Origin: Sipunculus nudus
Taxonomy: Eukaryota > Annelida > Sipuncula > Golfingiida > Sipunculidae
Length of the DNA: 64,000 nt
Reading direction: 5' to 3'
NCBI GenBank assembly: GCA_026874595.1
Contig: CM049313.1
Coordinates: 71,542,659-71,606,658 of the forward strand
Below, one piece after another: positions 1-13,274 of the stretch. Below the pieces are notes generated by a model. It was not told the DNA's origin. It did no database searches and was given only the letters and a program-made list of their open reading frames with translations. How positions within the stretch are numbered: position 1 is the stretch's first letter; the number at the start of each line of letters is the position of its first letter. The position numbers and the translations under genes are program-made.

Positions 1-259
1 TGCGTGTCGATATGATTAGCTGAGAACATCTCACAGCGGTGACCGTCTTTAATATCAAGTTTATTTTTTGTTAATGGCTCTTGCATCCAAAGGAGTTCTT
101 GTATACCAACTTCTTTTATCTTTTCCTTCATGTTTGCAAATCTGTTGCGGAAACCACAACTGTGATACTGCTTTCACAGACGTGACCCCAGCCCATACGT
201 TCCCCCCCCCCCTTCTAATATTAAAAACGGTCTAGGGTGTAGCCAGAACAAAATATCTC

Positions 260-262
<3 letters not shown>
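1..262. other. No gene recognised
   Basis: Unique-looking AT-rich sequence with a short C run near 200-211. I see no coding, RNA or repeat signature. Confidence 0.5.

Positions 263-324
<62 letters not shown>
263..324. repeat. (AT)n microsatellite, about 31 units
   Basis: An uninterrupted run of alternating A and T about 62 bp long. Exact length is unreliable in any assembly. Confidence 0.95.
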
Positions 325-326
<2 letters not shown>

Positions 327-413
327 TGTTCTTAGAAGGAAATAATCCGGTGGTAGCATTAGTGTCTTCATACCTAGACCTCATTTTTAGTTAAAATTCC
401 ATAGGAAACAACA

Positions 414-433
414 CCCCCCCCCCCCCCCCCCCC
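414..433. repeat. Poly-C tract (C20)
   Basis: About twenty consecutive C residues following CAACA. G-rich on the other strand, so it could be structured, but nothing else marks it as functional. Confidence 0.9.
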
Positions 434-3012
434 GCTATCAAGTGTGTATTATGTGTTACTGCTACCTTACGAATGGTCAAGTGATTTGATTTCACGAATA
501 AATGGTTGACTATTATTTTACATTGTTATTCAACAAGGCTCAGTGGCAGATCAGACACTCCTCTCGAAACAGGTTGGCTTATATAAATATAATTAAATAA
601 ATAAATCGTTGTTTTCGTTATTTATCACACAAGCGGCTCTAAGTACAATGGCACTTAAAAGCGTGGCGATGAAGTCTGTAGCGCATGGCTAAAAGATCAA
701 TATTTAAAAAAAAAAATGAGATTTAATTTCAAGTTTGTGGCCATCCAGATGGACAACTACACAACCATAAAGAATTAAAATGGTAGTATGATGAGCGGAT
801 TTTGCTGAGGATGTTACTGTATGATTCCAAAGGGGTCCTTTTAAAAAATTACACGGTTGTTTCTGGAAGGGCTGGTCACAAAATGGTATTATAGACCAGC
901 GGATCGAATCATGTATAATTAGGCGTGTTGGGACGATACAAATCAATATGATGCAGGGAAACAGCTGAAGCAGTCTTTCCAAATTTGTCACTGTCATTGC
1001 GAAAATGATTTCAGTGTTATATATTAATTTTTATTCGAATGCATAACAGTATAACAAATATTCTGGTTTAAAGGATTAAGACATGATGGAAACCTTAAGC
1101 CGAAAGATGAATTCCATTTGGATTTAAACTGGGGCGAAGCTTAGGGGGACCACAGGGAGCTATCCCCCCGCCCCTTACATCAAGTACTCCAGTTCTATAT
1201 AAGCTTCAATGCCTTTGTGAAATATTCCCGCCCCCTCCCCTCCATCAATCCTGGCTATGCTGTTGCTGTGTTTAAAGTGAGTTAATTATGGAAATATATG
1301 CTGTCGATTTTTTAGCTGATCTATATTAACTGAATTCAGATAGGGAGAGGACTATAAATCAAAATGATACATATATAAGACATATAAAGATATGTAATGC
1401 AAACATAATTTCAAAATATTTGATGTACATGTAAAAAAATACTTGTGAGAAATGAGTTGGATAGGAGACAATCATTGTAGAAAGTCATGACGGTGGAGCG
1501 CTGACTTGATACATGAAAGGGGAAAAGTTATGGGTACATCATATTATAACAACATTATAGAATTTTCACGTGAGGATACTGTGACTGGGTATACAGATGT
1601 ACCATCCACACTGTGACAGGCAGATCAATGGGTTAAAGACGTGGAAGGAATTACAAAAGCAGCTACAGTACTCCTCAGTTATTCGCTGCAGTCTGCAGTG
1701 CCAACAGAGGGTTTAAATCACGATATGACTTTCAAACATGTAGTGATTGATGAATCTTAATTACATGCAGGTGGCAAAGTGTCATATTTTCCCTTTGGTC
1801 TCATTAGTCCGAACAGTAACGCCAAAATAATAATCAGGTTTTAATGACATTTTGTGGATGGTTAAGGTAACATCTTAGAAAAATCAAGTTAAATTTTAGA
1901 GGTTTATCTAGTTCACCCTCATATGTTGATGTGTTTTATATTTATCTAATTCACATTATTACACAGAGCGATTCCTTTGTCCCAGGAAGAGGTCGCCTAT
2001 ATTTCGCCAGTTGAACCCGTATATTAACAGTTAAATATGATAAGGGGATCCTGGCGTGGGTAATCAGGTAGGCTTTTAGCCGTGACACTCCGACTCAGTA
2101 GGCAATAATACTTCGGCTGGCACATATCATATTAAAATGGGACATGAAAGATAAAAAAATGGTGGCAGCAGTTAAGCGGAAATCGAGCCATGATAAAAAA
2201 AACAGAAATAAACGAAATGAGACCAAGAGGAATTATGGAAGTGACTCAATTCAGAAGTTATGAATCAAATTTTTTCCGAGATTTAATCTGTTGTCGTTTT
2301 CTGATAACTGTTGATTATATTGGAAGATCTGTAAAAGATACCAGATGACAAAAAAACAACTGAGAAACGTTTTAACAAATGAATGTTGTGCTTTCATCAA
2401 CCACACACCCATACACCTGCAGTTCTACTAGGATCAGTTATTAACTTTGAACCTATTGCTGAAAGATATTCATTTTAATAGACTCTCTCAAGCAATACTA
2501 GATATATTTCTACCACTCTTATTACTAACCAGTTATGACAATTCAGTCTTTAAATAGCTGTGAAAGAGGTAACAGCCAGTAGGTACAGATTTCTTTCTCT
2601 CTTTTCATGGATCAGTGATATATTAACACAAAATCTACTCAAAACCCTCATAAATTTTCATGCTGTCTTAAATAGAAAAAAATTGAAATTGTGCTTATTT
2701 TTTCACAAGGAATCAATATTTTAGACTATTTCACTTCGGATTATTTATTTCTAATTTAGATTCGGGTGTTCTTGAAATTGTGAGACTCAGCGTTTCGCAG
2801 GCACTGTCCGACTCACGGTCCAAAAGGGTTTAAATGCCTTATGAGAGCCGTGACAAGAGAGTATACCGTCAGTGCTGGTAATGTCTGTAGAGGGTCGGTT
2901 GGCCTCGACTGTTATTGACGCTGCTGTTATATAAGTCCTGCTGCAGTTCGTGATGATGTAAATAGAAAGCTGCAGTTTTAACGAAAGTAAGAGACTGGCC
3001 AATTACGAAGTC
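434..3012. other. No gene recognised
   Basis: About 2.6 kb of AT-rich sequence. The open frames on both strands stay below 100 codons and show no recognisable motifs. C-rich patches occur near 1165 and 1230. Confidence 0.5.
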
Positions 3013-3125
3013 ATTTACTTTTGATTTATTCATAAACCTTCGATCAGTTAGAACTTTCTACTATCCCCTTACAAAATAATTTCATTTTCATTTACTCATA
3101 AACCTTCGATCAGTTTGAACTTTCT
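3013..3125. repeat. 66-bp tandem duplication, two copies
   Basis: The word CATAAACCTTCGATCAGTT followed by GAACTTTCT occurs at 3031-3059 and again at 3097-3125, with one base different. This is a simple local duplication with a 66-bp period. Confidence 0.8.
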
Positions 3126-3722
3126 CCATTATTAGTATTGTTTAGGTTAGGTTATGCTTATTTATAAAACGTACATCAAACAAAGTTTATAATTCAAATA
3201 AACAAACCCCAGCTGTGTCCAAGCATGCACCATTGCTCTTAAACGACATTTATTACTTAGTGTATCACGGAAACGGAAATTCCTCCAGTTTTCCAAGTCA
3301 CGCAGGCAATATGACAAGACATTGACATCCAACACAAATAAATTGAGTTGACTAACCCCTGCGTTAAATTTCTAAGTGGAATAGGAATGTTTCGTACAAA
3401 ACAAGTCGCCATGAGAAGTCCATATCTTTAGAGAGTGAACTGGTCAATTAAATTCGAGTGTTTTGAGTACAATCTGGGTTCAAACTCATCTCCCGCTTGT
3501 CGCTTTATGTTACTATCATATTTCCATGCGGAATTTTATGTGATTCTATCTGATAGGAATTTTGTAATAGAAATATCCCGATTACTTTATCTATATCAAT
3601 TAGATGTAACATTCACTATACTTTTTTAAAAGGAATGAAAGAAGGAAATGGAAGAGAAATAGGGCAGGAATAAACGGAACAAAGAATGGTATATTTGAAT
3701 GAAGAATAACTTAAGTAAAGGA

Positions 3723-4017
3723 AAAAGAGTGAAACCTCTTCATCGAAAGAAAGGTCAGCGGAGTATCCTCAGAGCAAGACAGGTCAGTGTAGTTGCCACA
3801 CAGATAGACAGGTCAGTGTAGTCGCTACACAGATAGACTGGTCAGCGGAGTCTCTTTACAGAAAGGCTGGCCAATCCTGTCTCCTCATAGAGAGACAACT
3901 CAGCGGGGTCTACTCTTAGAATGGAAGGTAACTCGAGTCTCTTCAAAGAAAGGCAAGTCTGCGGAGTCTCCTCATAAAAAGACAGGTAAATAGTCTCCTC
4001 GCTGAAAGGCAGGTCAG
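3723..4017. repeat. Degenerate 29-bp minisatellite, about 10 units
   Basis: Units run in register every 29 bp and read roughly AGGTCAGCGGAGTCTCCTC followed by ATAGAAAGAC. The clearest ones begin at 3752, 3781, 3810 and 3839; later units are more diverged and the last full unit is about 27 bp. Because 29 is not a multiple of 3, no long frame runs through it. The short open frames that overlap it look incidental. Confidence 0.85.
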
Positions 4018-6401
4018 TGAAATCAGATGTGAAATTTCGGGGATCATGGATGAACTGGTGACACGATGTGAAACAATTTCATTTAACATCAGATTCTGCG
4101 TCTCTTCATAAAGTCCCTGGATCTGTCTAGTTGTCAAATATTAAAATACAAAGGAGATACGCTTTATGTCAACTGGTTTATAATTATAGAGACTTAGACA
4201 GCCGCTCGTGACATTAAAAGTGTTCTTCAACCGATAGGAACGGTACCAATTAACTCCAGAAGGACGGCCGTTTTAAGGGAACAGATGAACTGTGATCATT
4301 TAAAGGCAGCTTAGGTTTGGGCAGAGAGTGGCTTTCAATAATGTAAGGATCAGGTGGCTTATTCCCCGCGCAAGTCCCACGGCGATCTCGAAATTGCCGT
4401 AATTATTGTTAATTAAACTGACCCTGGTCACTAACTTGTAATCACGGTAATTATAAACAGTATTGTAGCACAAGCATTATCCGTAGGCTTACAAAAGAAT
4501 CTCCACATTCTGTTGTCATTTTTTTTACATTTATTGGGCGTCTGCAGCAAAACAAGGATACAATACTGACCTCGTCCAAGGTACAGCCGCATACGTTCCC
4601 CAATATGTCAAGAAAAGCTGTTATCTGGATATTTAATTCGAAAGGTTTGCCAGAATAAGATCGAATTGTCTATGGCAAGCTGATAAGGAGAGTTGATCAC
4701 GAAAGAATCGGACAGTAATGGACTAATGTGTGCGTTAGCTACTTCTAGAATGCAGCATGTAATTCAAGAGAGCAGTAAATTTTCATATAGGAGTCAATAT
4801 TTGTGCCTCAACGACACAACTGGATTCAGCAGTGAATCATTGGCGATATCAGCATAACAAATGTAATATTCTAAATTTTGCGTTACTCCAGGATCGCTCA
4901 TTTTCATCAGAATTTTTTTGGGAGCTTTGGCAGAAAAATATATGTATATGTATAGGTCTGACTGTAGATTTTAGCTATAGCCTAACCTATAGGCTTCTTA
5001 TTTTGCTTCTATTTTAAAGGGTCAGCCTTTGAACAATAAGATCTTTTGATTTATAAAATCTTTGTCCTCCTTCTAGATTTTCCGCTAATTAAGAATTACC
5101 AATCGTTAATAAACTTGCACTGCACGTTCAGAAACAAAAGAAAAAAATAACATCATTGTTTTATTATTTTGAGGTCTGGTATAGCTGAAATTTGACATGT
5201 TTAGGTTTCGTTATTTCAGGGTGATTCTCTGAATATGTTGATAATTTGTAGGTTCTTTCTGCAATAAGCAGAATCTCAGTGAAAGTGCTGAGCATAACAG
5301 ACAAGAGTAATTTAAATACAGTATTTAATTGCTTCCATCCCATTCAGAAAGAGGGAGAGAGTTAAAGGGACAGGCAAGGGGGGTGGGGATATCAGGCAGT
5401 TAGAGTTAGAGGATCAGGCAAGGACGGATGTCAGGGACAGAGGGAGGGTCGTAAAGGGTTTTACACAAGGAGTACAGCAACAAAACCCCTTTATATTGTT
5501 TATCAACTATGATACAGAAATGTGACTGAATATTGGGAAAAAAATCAAAATCGATGCAACCATCTGTTTAAAAAATTGACCCATCCAGTAATTTAAGTAT
5601 ATTTAAACGGGGAAAACATTGGGTTATCTACAACAGGCTATCGGTACAGTGAAATATCTAACATAAAAAACAGCAAATGTATCCTTATTTATCCGTTCAA
5701 CTGCCGGAAGGGAGGGTATATTTCATTAAACTGGAAAAATCGAAAAGGAAACTAATATGAACTTATTTAGTCGTTGTGTCATGATGAATATCACAAATGT
5801 CCATCATAACCATTATCAGAAACTTTCCTACCCTATCAGGGCTGCCTGATGAACAATCGTGCAATTAGGTTTCATCGTATATTTATGTATGCCATTAGTC
5901 CGGGGGACACCGGCTTCAGGATCCCAAAAGTCTAGTCCGTAATCAGAAAAATGTAAAGTGAAGTATCATGTTTGAAATTAAAGGAGTTTCGGCTGGAATA
6001 CAAAGGTTTTAGAAATTGATGTTGTCCATCCTTTTTACATAAAAAGCGTATATTTGTAGGTTATTATTATAGTGGTTTCGGCTGTCGTCATATTTCCATG
6101 GAATGCTGTGAGCGGTACAGACAGTCACACTGCTGGACTTCTGGATAAGAGATTTATTCAGGATGAAAGCTGCCAAATCACCTAAACGGCATTTATATCT
6201 CACTGGCCTGACCTGACAGATATCAGATTATGACGGGCCTACGTCTGACTGCTGCATGGATAATCTAAATATACAACCGCGGAAATCCTTTGAGTTGCGA
6301 TGTTTGTGCCGTGATTGACCTCGCCTCCATGCCATAAATATATTGCTGGTCTCTGTTAGCAGGAGACGATGCCTGGTTCCTTAAATATCAACATTATTTA
6401 T
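4018..6401. other. No gene recognised
   Basis: About 2.4 kb of AT-rich sequence with no convincing ORF. A purine-rich patch with GGCAAGG and GAGGGAG words lies at about 5345-5460. Nothing else can be supported. Confidence 0.45.
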
Positions 6402-7960
6402 TATCCCCCGCCTCAGCGGAGCGGGGGATATAGTGAACAGCTACAGCCGCGTACCGTCCGTCTGTCCATCTTACCGTCCGTCCGTCTTTAAACATTTTTA
6501 TGCGACGCGATATCTTAAAAGGCTTTACTTGGATATACTTCAAATTGTATAAGCAGGTGCATCTTATGGGTCTTTATATCTGATTAGGTTTTGGTCACAC
6601 TTCAATGACATTTGGATTTTTATATTTTTTTTATAAAAAAAAATTTACAATTCATATGTGACTTTATTTCTCAAAAAGTTTTACTGGGATCTAATTCTTA
6701 TAAGAGAAACAGGTGCACCTTAAGGGTCCCAAGAGTTGATAAGGTTTTGGTCACACTTGAATGACTTTTGGAATTTTTTAACCCCCCTAGGAAGGGACAT
6801 ATTATGGTATACCCTAGGTCCCACCGTCCATCTTTCTGTCCGTCCATCCATTATCTTTTAGTGTCGCCATTATAAATAACCGGGGCTTTGATGGATTTTC
6901 ACGAAACTCACCATAACATTTACTACATGAAAGGGCCCAACCCCCAAAAAGTCATGTTGAATAAACACGAAAAATAGTTTTTCCCTTTAAAATAAATTTG
7001 TATCAGCCAAAATATTGACCTGAAGCCGTTTGCTAATTTCTGTAAACAAGTGTTAAAAACAGTGGACCGGGCCGGATCACAGTTGTCAATTTAAACACAG
7101 CACGTGTCACAACACATGTCAATCAGAAGATGCATTGACTGACTTGGCCCAAAAATGTAATACATGTTCCCGCTGGCTGAAACATCGCCTAGTGCGGCTC
7201 ACAATAGGACCTCCCGGTCACCCGGCCTTGTTATGTTAAACATGCAGACACAAATGGACTTTGTTTACCAGCGCGCAAAGCCATGACAAGGTGTAAAACA
7301 ACCGTATGCGCGGTACTGTGGCCGTGAGCTGGGATGGTTTTGCTGAGGAACTTTGGTATAAGATAAAACTGAACAGATTGTGTGAAAGAAAGGGCATAAT
7401 GTTGTTCCTGATTGTGCTCCTATGAAATAGTTAATCTCACCCGAGTTCCATTATAGGCAAATTCCCCGAATATTTAATGAGGTCAGAGGTCACAAGGCGA
7501 CTTTGTCGTGTCGCCGCGATATTTTTCTAAAAATATGATAAATGTTTATCAAACTCAGCAGAAATATTAATCAATATAATATCTCGCCTAATTTCGATTT
7601 CCAACAAAATCCAGGCATATTTAATAAGGTCAAAAGTCACCTAATTTTTTTTTTAGTTACTTATAAAAAAACCTAATGGATTTTCATGACACTCAATATA
7701 TTTACCAATAGAGTTTTCATCTGAATTACATTCTGCTCAACATTCACACATACAAAATGAGGTCAGAAGTCACCAGATACACAACGAGCGTATTATCCAC
7801 ATATGCGGTGCTTTTGTTATAAATCGTTTTATAAAAATTTTTACATTTAACATGCGACGCTATTTCTCCAAAGGTTTTACATGGATCTACTTTTAATTAT
7901 AAAAGTAGTTTCATCCTTTAAGTCACTTTCCGTAATGGCAGCTGATAAGGTTCTCTGATT
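6402..7960. mobile_element. Non-autonomous element with terminal hairpin and ~150-bp tandem core
   Basis: It opens with a perfect 10-bp stem, TATCCCCCGC (6402-6411) pairing with GCGGGGGATA (6421-6430) around a 9-base loop. A GTCCGTC-rich segment follows at 6466-6488. The body is a degenerate tandem unit of about 150 bp, with landmarks GCGACGCGATATC, CAGGTGCA and GGTTTTGGTCACACTT, seen at about 6500, 6655 and again at 7850 after an interruption. There is no coding capacity. The right boundary is uncertain. The hairpin, CCGTC segment and short tandem core resemble abundant bivalve non-autonomous repeats, some of which are assigned to Helitron-like groups; that assignment is inference. Confidence 0.6.
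6782..7830. mobile_element. Second non-autonomous element nested in the first
   Basis: The ~150-bp tandem pattern of the surrounding element stops at a CCCCCCTAGG word (6781-6790) and resumes near 7835 with TTTTATAAAA. Between them lies different sequence: a GTCCGTCCATCC segment at about 6838-6850, then three degenerate copies of a ~140-bp unit marked by GAGGTCAGAGGTCAC at about 7479, 7625 and 7760. The best explanation is a later insertion into the outer element. I could not identify terminal repeats or a target-site duplication, so both edges are approximate. It has no ORF of note. Confidence 0.5.
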
Positions 7961-9229
7961 AAGCCTGCACAAAGTGTTTTCGGTCAGTTCTGTGACTGTG
8001 AGTGTGTGTGTGATGGTGTGCGTACACATTTCTCACATTCGCGTTTGGCGAGGGATACAGTCCACTGTATTTTTGTTGACTGATTGGTAAGACAAACAAG
8101 TCCAATATTTTTGCACCAGGAGTAGAAAGAGGAAAATGCATATATAATTGATGTGGAAAACATTGATTTACATGATGTGATTTTCCAGCCAACAAGTTAA
8201 AATATGATTTGAGAAGAAAGCCTAGACTTGGCGACATTTTTCATAACCCCATAAAATGGACATGGCGGACTGTGAGAGAACTGTGTTGACCGCATTTTAG
8301 GATTTTACTTGTAAAGGAGGCACCCATAAGTACTGGTCCAAGGGGCATGTCCAAGAATTTTGGAAGGTTGGGTTCACTGTTACACCGAGGGACTAATACC
8401 CTTCCAGAGTTCCACAATATCCAGAAGAGGAAAATTACACTTAGGGATTTGTAAGAAAAGAAATATAAGCATTTACCTCTTTCTATGCTTGAGTCAAGTA
8501 CAAGGCATCTCTATACCTCACTATAAGTAGGCTACTTTAGAACTGTTGATGTACAAATACAAGTACATGCTTTTTAATGCACTCGAGTACAAGTACAGGT
8601 GTCTGTACTAAAGTAAAAGTACCTTTCTTGTGCAAAAATCAGATAAATTTTTCTGAGTATTCATTTGTTAATGGTTTACCTATATTATATAGACAGTCAT
8701 ATGTTTGTAGTCTGGACTATTGATATGTATTGATTTATTGTCAATAATTTTTAGTTTACACTATATTTTAATTGATTTACCTTGATAGCCTCATGAAACC
8801 AGCTCTTAGGGTAAATTTGCATTCCTTTGATGCATCTAAGAATTGTACAAATCTTCTCTGTGTTTAACATGACATTACCCATCTATTCAAAATTCCAATA
8901 AAAGGAATTATTTAAAATGTCTAGTTCACTCAATATACTGAAAAGACAACTTAAAAAGAAATCCTGCATGGCAAACCATAAACAGGACATGCAGTGGTAT
9001 AGTAATTATGATTTTCATCCTATCATGATTTTTAACCCATTTCATGTTACAAAGCAGACTGGCAGTCTCTTCCAATTTACTGTACCGTGAAACCAATTTA
9101 TTCCTACAGACCTGCTCATTTCTGTATAAAGGTATATTTTGTTTGATGTCATTGGTTTTTATTATAAGATGAAAAGATTGAAATTCTCGCCTATTATAAT
9201 TTAAATATATTTGCACCTTCCATAATTTT
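7961..9229. other. No gene recognised
   Basis: AT-rich sequence. Words of the type CAAGTAC, GTACAAGTAC and AAAGTAC recur between about 8497 and 8632, as in the ends of some DNA transposons, but no inverted partner is visible. The 96-codon minus-strand frame near 8926-9216 has no recognisable motif. Confidence 0.4.
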
Positions 9230-10281
9230 TAAAATCCATGTTAAAAACAAGTAAGGGCTTAAATATAATCAAAAAATGTGAATCAAAATGTGGCAAAATG
9301 TCTTTATCTGTTGTTTCAACTATTTTTGAAAAAGTTATACTCCCATCACTTCTTTATGGATCAGAAATCTGGGGATCCATTCCAAGACCGAAAATAGAGT
9401 GCATGCAATCAAGTGTTTGTAAGCAACTCATTGGTGTGAGTAAAAAAAAACAGTTAATACTGCTGCTATATTAGAATGTGGAAGATACCCCCTACATTGT
9501 ATATATTTTAAAAGATGTATAAATTATTGGTTAAAATTATCACAATGGATAATTCTAGATACCCTAGATTATATAATACCCTCAAACACCCTCAAACATT
9601 TACATGATATGGGAAAAAACACATGGGCTACAAATATAAAACTACTGTTAAACAGATATGGTTTTAGTTTTGTATGGTTGGAACAAAGTGTTGGTGACAG
9701 TAAAATGTTTATGAAGATGTTTGTACAGAGGGTCAAAGACAATAGCCAGCAAGAAATGTTATCAGAAATCAGAAGTAAATCTAAGCTCAGTATATATAGT
9801 GAAATTAAATCAGCAGTAGAACCAGAAAAATATTTATATAATATGGCATTTGTATATAGACAGGCTTTATCAAAATTTAGATTAAGTGATCATTGTTATG
9901 AAATTGAAATTGGAAGAAGAAATAATATACCCAAAGAAATGAGGGTCTGTAAAATGTGTAATCAAGATGAAGATGAGATTAAAGGAAATTCCAAAAAATA
10001 CATATGGTTTATATAAATTATTAAAAATCCAGTCTTTTAATGTTCATTTGAATCTGGCTAAATATTTATTTCAGGTAAACAAAGTGGAAAACTTTGATGT
10101 GACACATAGTCTATGATTATGAAACAACACAACAGCAGGTAACACAACTATGTATATATGTATGTATTATATGTGTATAAGCATGTTATATGTTCAATGT
10201 TCAATTGCATTTATTTATTTATATTTGTACCATGGGCCACAAGGCCTTTTCTACAATAAAACATTTTCTTCTTTCTTCTTT
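9230..10281 (+). mobile_element. LINE 3' fragment (C-terminal RT-region relic), frameshifted
   Basis: Two adjacent frames (9238-9474 and 9609-10016) read as the C-terminal part of a LINE polyprotein. The first contains FEKVILPSLLYGSEIWG, a signature found downstream of the reverse-transcriptase core in CR1/Jockey/RTE-like elements. The second contains YRQALSKFRLSDHCYEIEIG and a KMCNQDED zinc-knuckle-like stretch just after NNIPKEMRVC. The first frame breaks at a run of nine A residues near 9442, and reading on in another frame continues the same type of protein. A 3' UTR follows, with CCATGGGCCACAAGGCC, an AATAAA at 10255 and a short TTTCTTC microsatellite as the tail (about 10260-10281). The 5' part of the element is missing, as expected for 5' truncation. 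It is a dead copy; its exact clade is not certain. Confidence 0.8.
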
Positions 10282-11355
10282 CTTCCAAAATAAACTTTTC
10301 AGGTTTTATGAAGCACTTTAAAAATACCATGATCTGGTAGGGTTTAATCATTGTTGCCTCCCCTAAGGAAAGCAGATCAATGCTTTACAGAACCCTCCTG
10401 TGTCTCTGCTTTTACATTAAGGCAACCATGGTCATTCATACACCTCAGGGGGCTTTACTTAAATTCCTTATTTTTTGCATGCATAATTATTCAAATATGA
10501 CTTGCTGAGAGCAAATTGATAAGCAGTGATTTATTGTTGAAGTTTTTTCATTTATTAAACATCTGAGCAGAGGGTGAAGAAGATTGCAAATGCTGCATTG
10601 AGTTATTTTTTTTAATTTTAATTTGGATTTTCAGTTTAACATGAATTGAAGTAATAGGTTCAGTGAATAAAGTAACCTCAGTAAATATTATACATACATA
10701 ATTATACATATATAAATAAATATTTTTAAAAGGTACACCATTTTAAGTTTCTAGTAACAGTAATCCACTTTTTTTAATCTTTAAATTGTTGAATAAAAAC
10801 TTAAAATTTCAGTTTCCGGGTAGACAGAATCATGATAGAGAAAAAACAAACAAACATAAAACACTAAGATATTGTCATGCAGTTTAATATTAGTGGATCA
10901 CAGTTACTGGGAGCTTAAAATAGTGTACCTTTAAAAATTATTTTTTTAAATGTTAAAAATCATGTGAAAATGAACGAAAAATTTTAAAAAATGTATACTA
11001 TAACAAAGATTACTGTACCAGGTTTAAAGTAATGTATACTTTATGGGGTCTTATATGAATATAAACCATATTTGAATTGAATTTAAAGATAGAGGTTTCA
11101 AGAAGTGTTGCTACCTTAAAGTTTTTATTTCTAATCTAAGCGAGTGTGGTGTTGCAGGTGAAGTAACGAGGCTACTGAATATAACTTAAATTTGTGTTAA
11201 TAATGGTTGATACTCAATGTCTCAGATTTTAGTAAATCATAACTTCGTAACTTCAAAGTATTCCTTATGTGTCATCCCACATGTAGTACACCCCAAGAAC
11301 AAGATCTAGAAAATTCAAGAAACATAAAACCAAATTTCAACAAGTAATGTATCTC
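10282..11355. other. No gene recognised
   Basis: Very AT-rich unique sequence. No ORF above 60 codons, no RNA signature and no clear repeat was found. Confidence 0.45.
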
Positions 11356-11866
11356 ATTTTATTCAGTTTATCTATACAAAGCTACTAATATAATGGTAAA
11401 ACACGTTTTCCATTGAAAACGTGTTTCAAAAATGGGACAAAAAGGCGTTTCAAGATATAAAAAAGTTTCAAGTTGAAAAGGTTTATTAATATTTAAAACG
11501 TGTTCAGAGGTGTTTTGCCGGAAAACATGTTTCAATAACCAACATGTGAACATAAACGGGTTTTTTCAATAACAATACCCTTTGACAAGAAAAAGCTTTG
11601 AAACGCGTGTAATAGCAAAACATGTTTAAGTTAAATTTGAAATATGTTTACAAGTATTTGAAATACATCTTACAATGAAATATGTTGAGAATTTTGTGAC
11701 GTGTTTCAAAAAATGGGAAAAACAGGCGTTTCAAACTAAGGCACGAAACGTGTCTTCCGCTTTTAGAGTGTGGCGTTCGGCAGAGCATAGAGATGAGGAA
11801 ATCGAAGGACCAGAGGAAAACTACCGACAATGGACGGTTCTTTTATTCAGATTACTAATATAATAC
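11356..11866. repeat. Repeat block rich in AACGTGTTT/AACATGTTT words, flanked by a short direct repeat
   Basis: Words of the form AAACGTGTTTCAA or AACATGTTT recur about ten times. A 37-bp stretch beginning ACGTGTTTCAAAAA and ending GGCGTTTCAA occurs near 11420 and again near 11700. A perfect 12-bp stem, AAACACGTTTTC (11399-11410) with GAAAACGTGTTT (11415-11426), sits at the left end. The words TTTATTCAG and TACTAATATAAT occur at both edges (11359-11394 and 11842-11865), as if flanking an insertion. No coding capacity is visible. It may be a non-autonomous transposon, but the class cannot be determined. Confidence 0.5.
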
Positions 11867-13274
11867 CTATTAAGAAGAGCATGTACTTATAACATTAAAA
11901 AATAAATCAAATAACAGCACAAGAAGATATTGTAACGCTGATATAACAAAGTATAATTTTACTGATTTCAGGATAGGTTAAGCAGAAGGATTCGGTGTTT
12001 GAGGTCGTCCTATCTCAAAGAATTATCAGTAACAATCTGAACAAAATGTTCCATATTTAAGGACATCTGAACATACGTCAATAACAATAAACCTACATGT
12101 TAACTTTTGATAACAAGGGACCCATGGGTCACTGTGCTCAGCTGAAGTTGACCTTGAAGGTAAAAATCTAAAAGAATATCAAATGGAGATAAAGTCTAAG
12201 AGGAAAAGGTAATATAGGCCACGGCTGGTTGACATGATTGGTTTGTATTGATGAATAAGAAATGTTGCAAATAATATTTTGTGACCAAACCATGCATTTC
12301 TTAATTTTAATATTGAAGCATGTGAGCTGTTTTTGACCATAAGATGTATATTTTTACCATTATCACTGTTTGGCTTTTTGATAAATTTTTGACAGTTCGA
12401 TCAGTAGTTTGTTCAATTGGACCTATTTCTTTATATATTTATTATTAGATATATGAATTTTTGTATATTATAAAATGTATACAGTTAAAATATAATTGAT
12501 GTCCCCAGTCCACAGATGCAAGGACTTGGTAGTGGTAATTTTTCATTTTTTGGGAAATGGCTGCTAGGGGGCGCTTCACTCAATCCACTGCAACATAACA
12601 TTTTTTGGCCATACCTCCAAAACTGTGAACCTTATCTGCACAAACTATAACTAATTTTTTTTTCTTTATACTTTCTCCATATGATTATGTAGCCATCTGT
12701 TATATCTCAATTGTGTCAGTATGTCGGTCTGTTTGTCGGTTGTTGTCAGCTTTGTCTGCTTTCGTGTTGTTTTGTGCCATATATGTCATTCTACAGGCCA
12801 CAATTCCTCAGCAATTGCTCTAAAATCATTCAATTGATGGAAAACCGACAATATGTATTGTCTGCCTGTCTGTCTGTCATTTCAACTTCCAGCAAGCGCT
12901 CGACCTCTTGTCGTCTAGTTTTTCAAGTTTATAAATTTTACAATACTTTTACCATAAAACATATATATCTGAATATTTATGTTGATTCACAATTCTAAAT
13001 TGCATCGGAATCTACAGCTAATTTGGTAAGGTGACATCACATTACGCACACAGATGTTATACTTTTATTATATATATTTTTTTTTAATTTGCAAACAATA
13101 CATAGCTGAAAACTAGTGGCCCATGGGCCATGACGCATAGCTGAATTCAAGGAATGTTGAACAATGACCAAAATGACTGCTAGAGTGCAACAAAAAAAAT
13201 CTTGAATTTTGTGAAGAGTCCTTAGAAATGGGTTTCAGTTGGCTTTTCGATAGATGACCACTTAAATGATGTCT

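Noticed and set aside
8497-8632. Repeated CAAGTAC words as a transposon end
   Set aside because: No inverted partner, fixed period or boundary could be found. Left as low-complexity.
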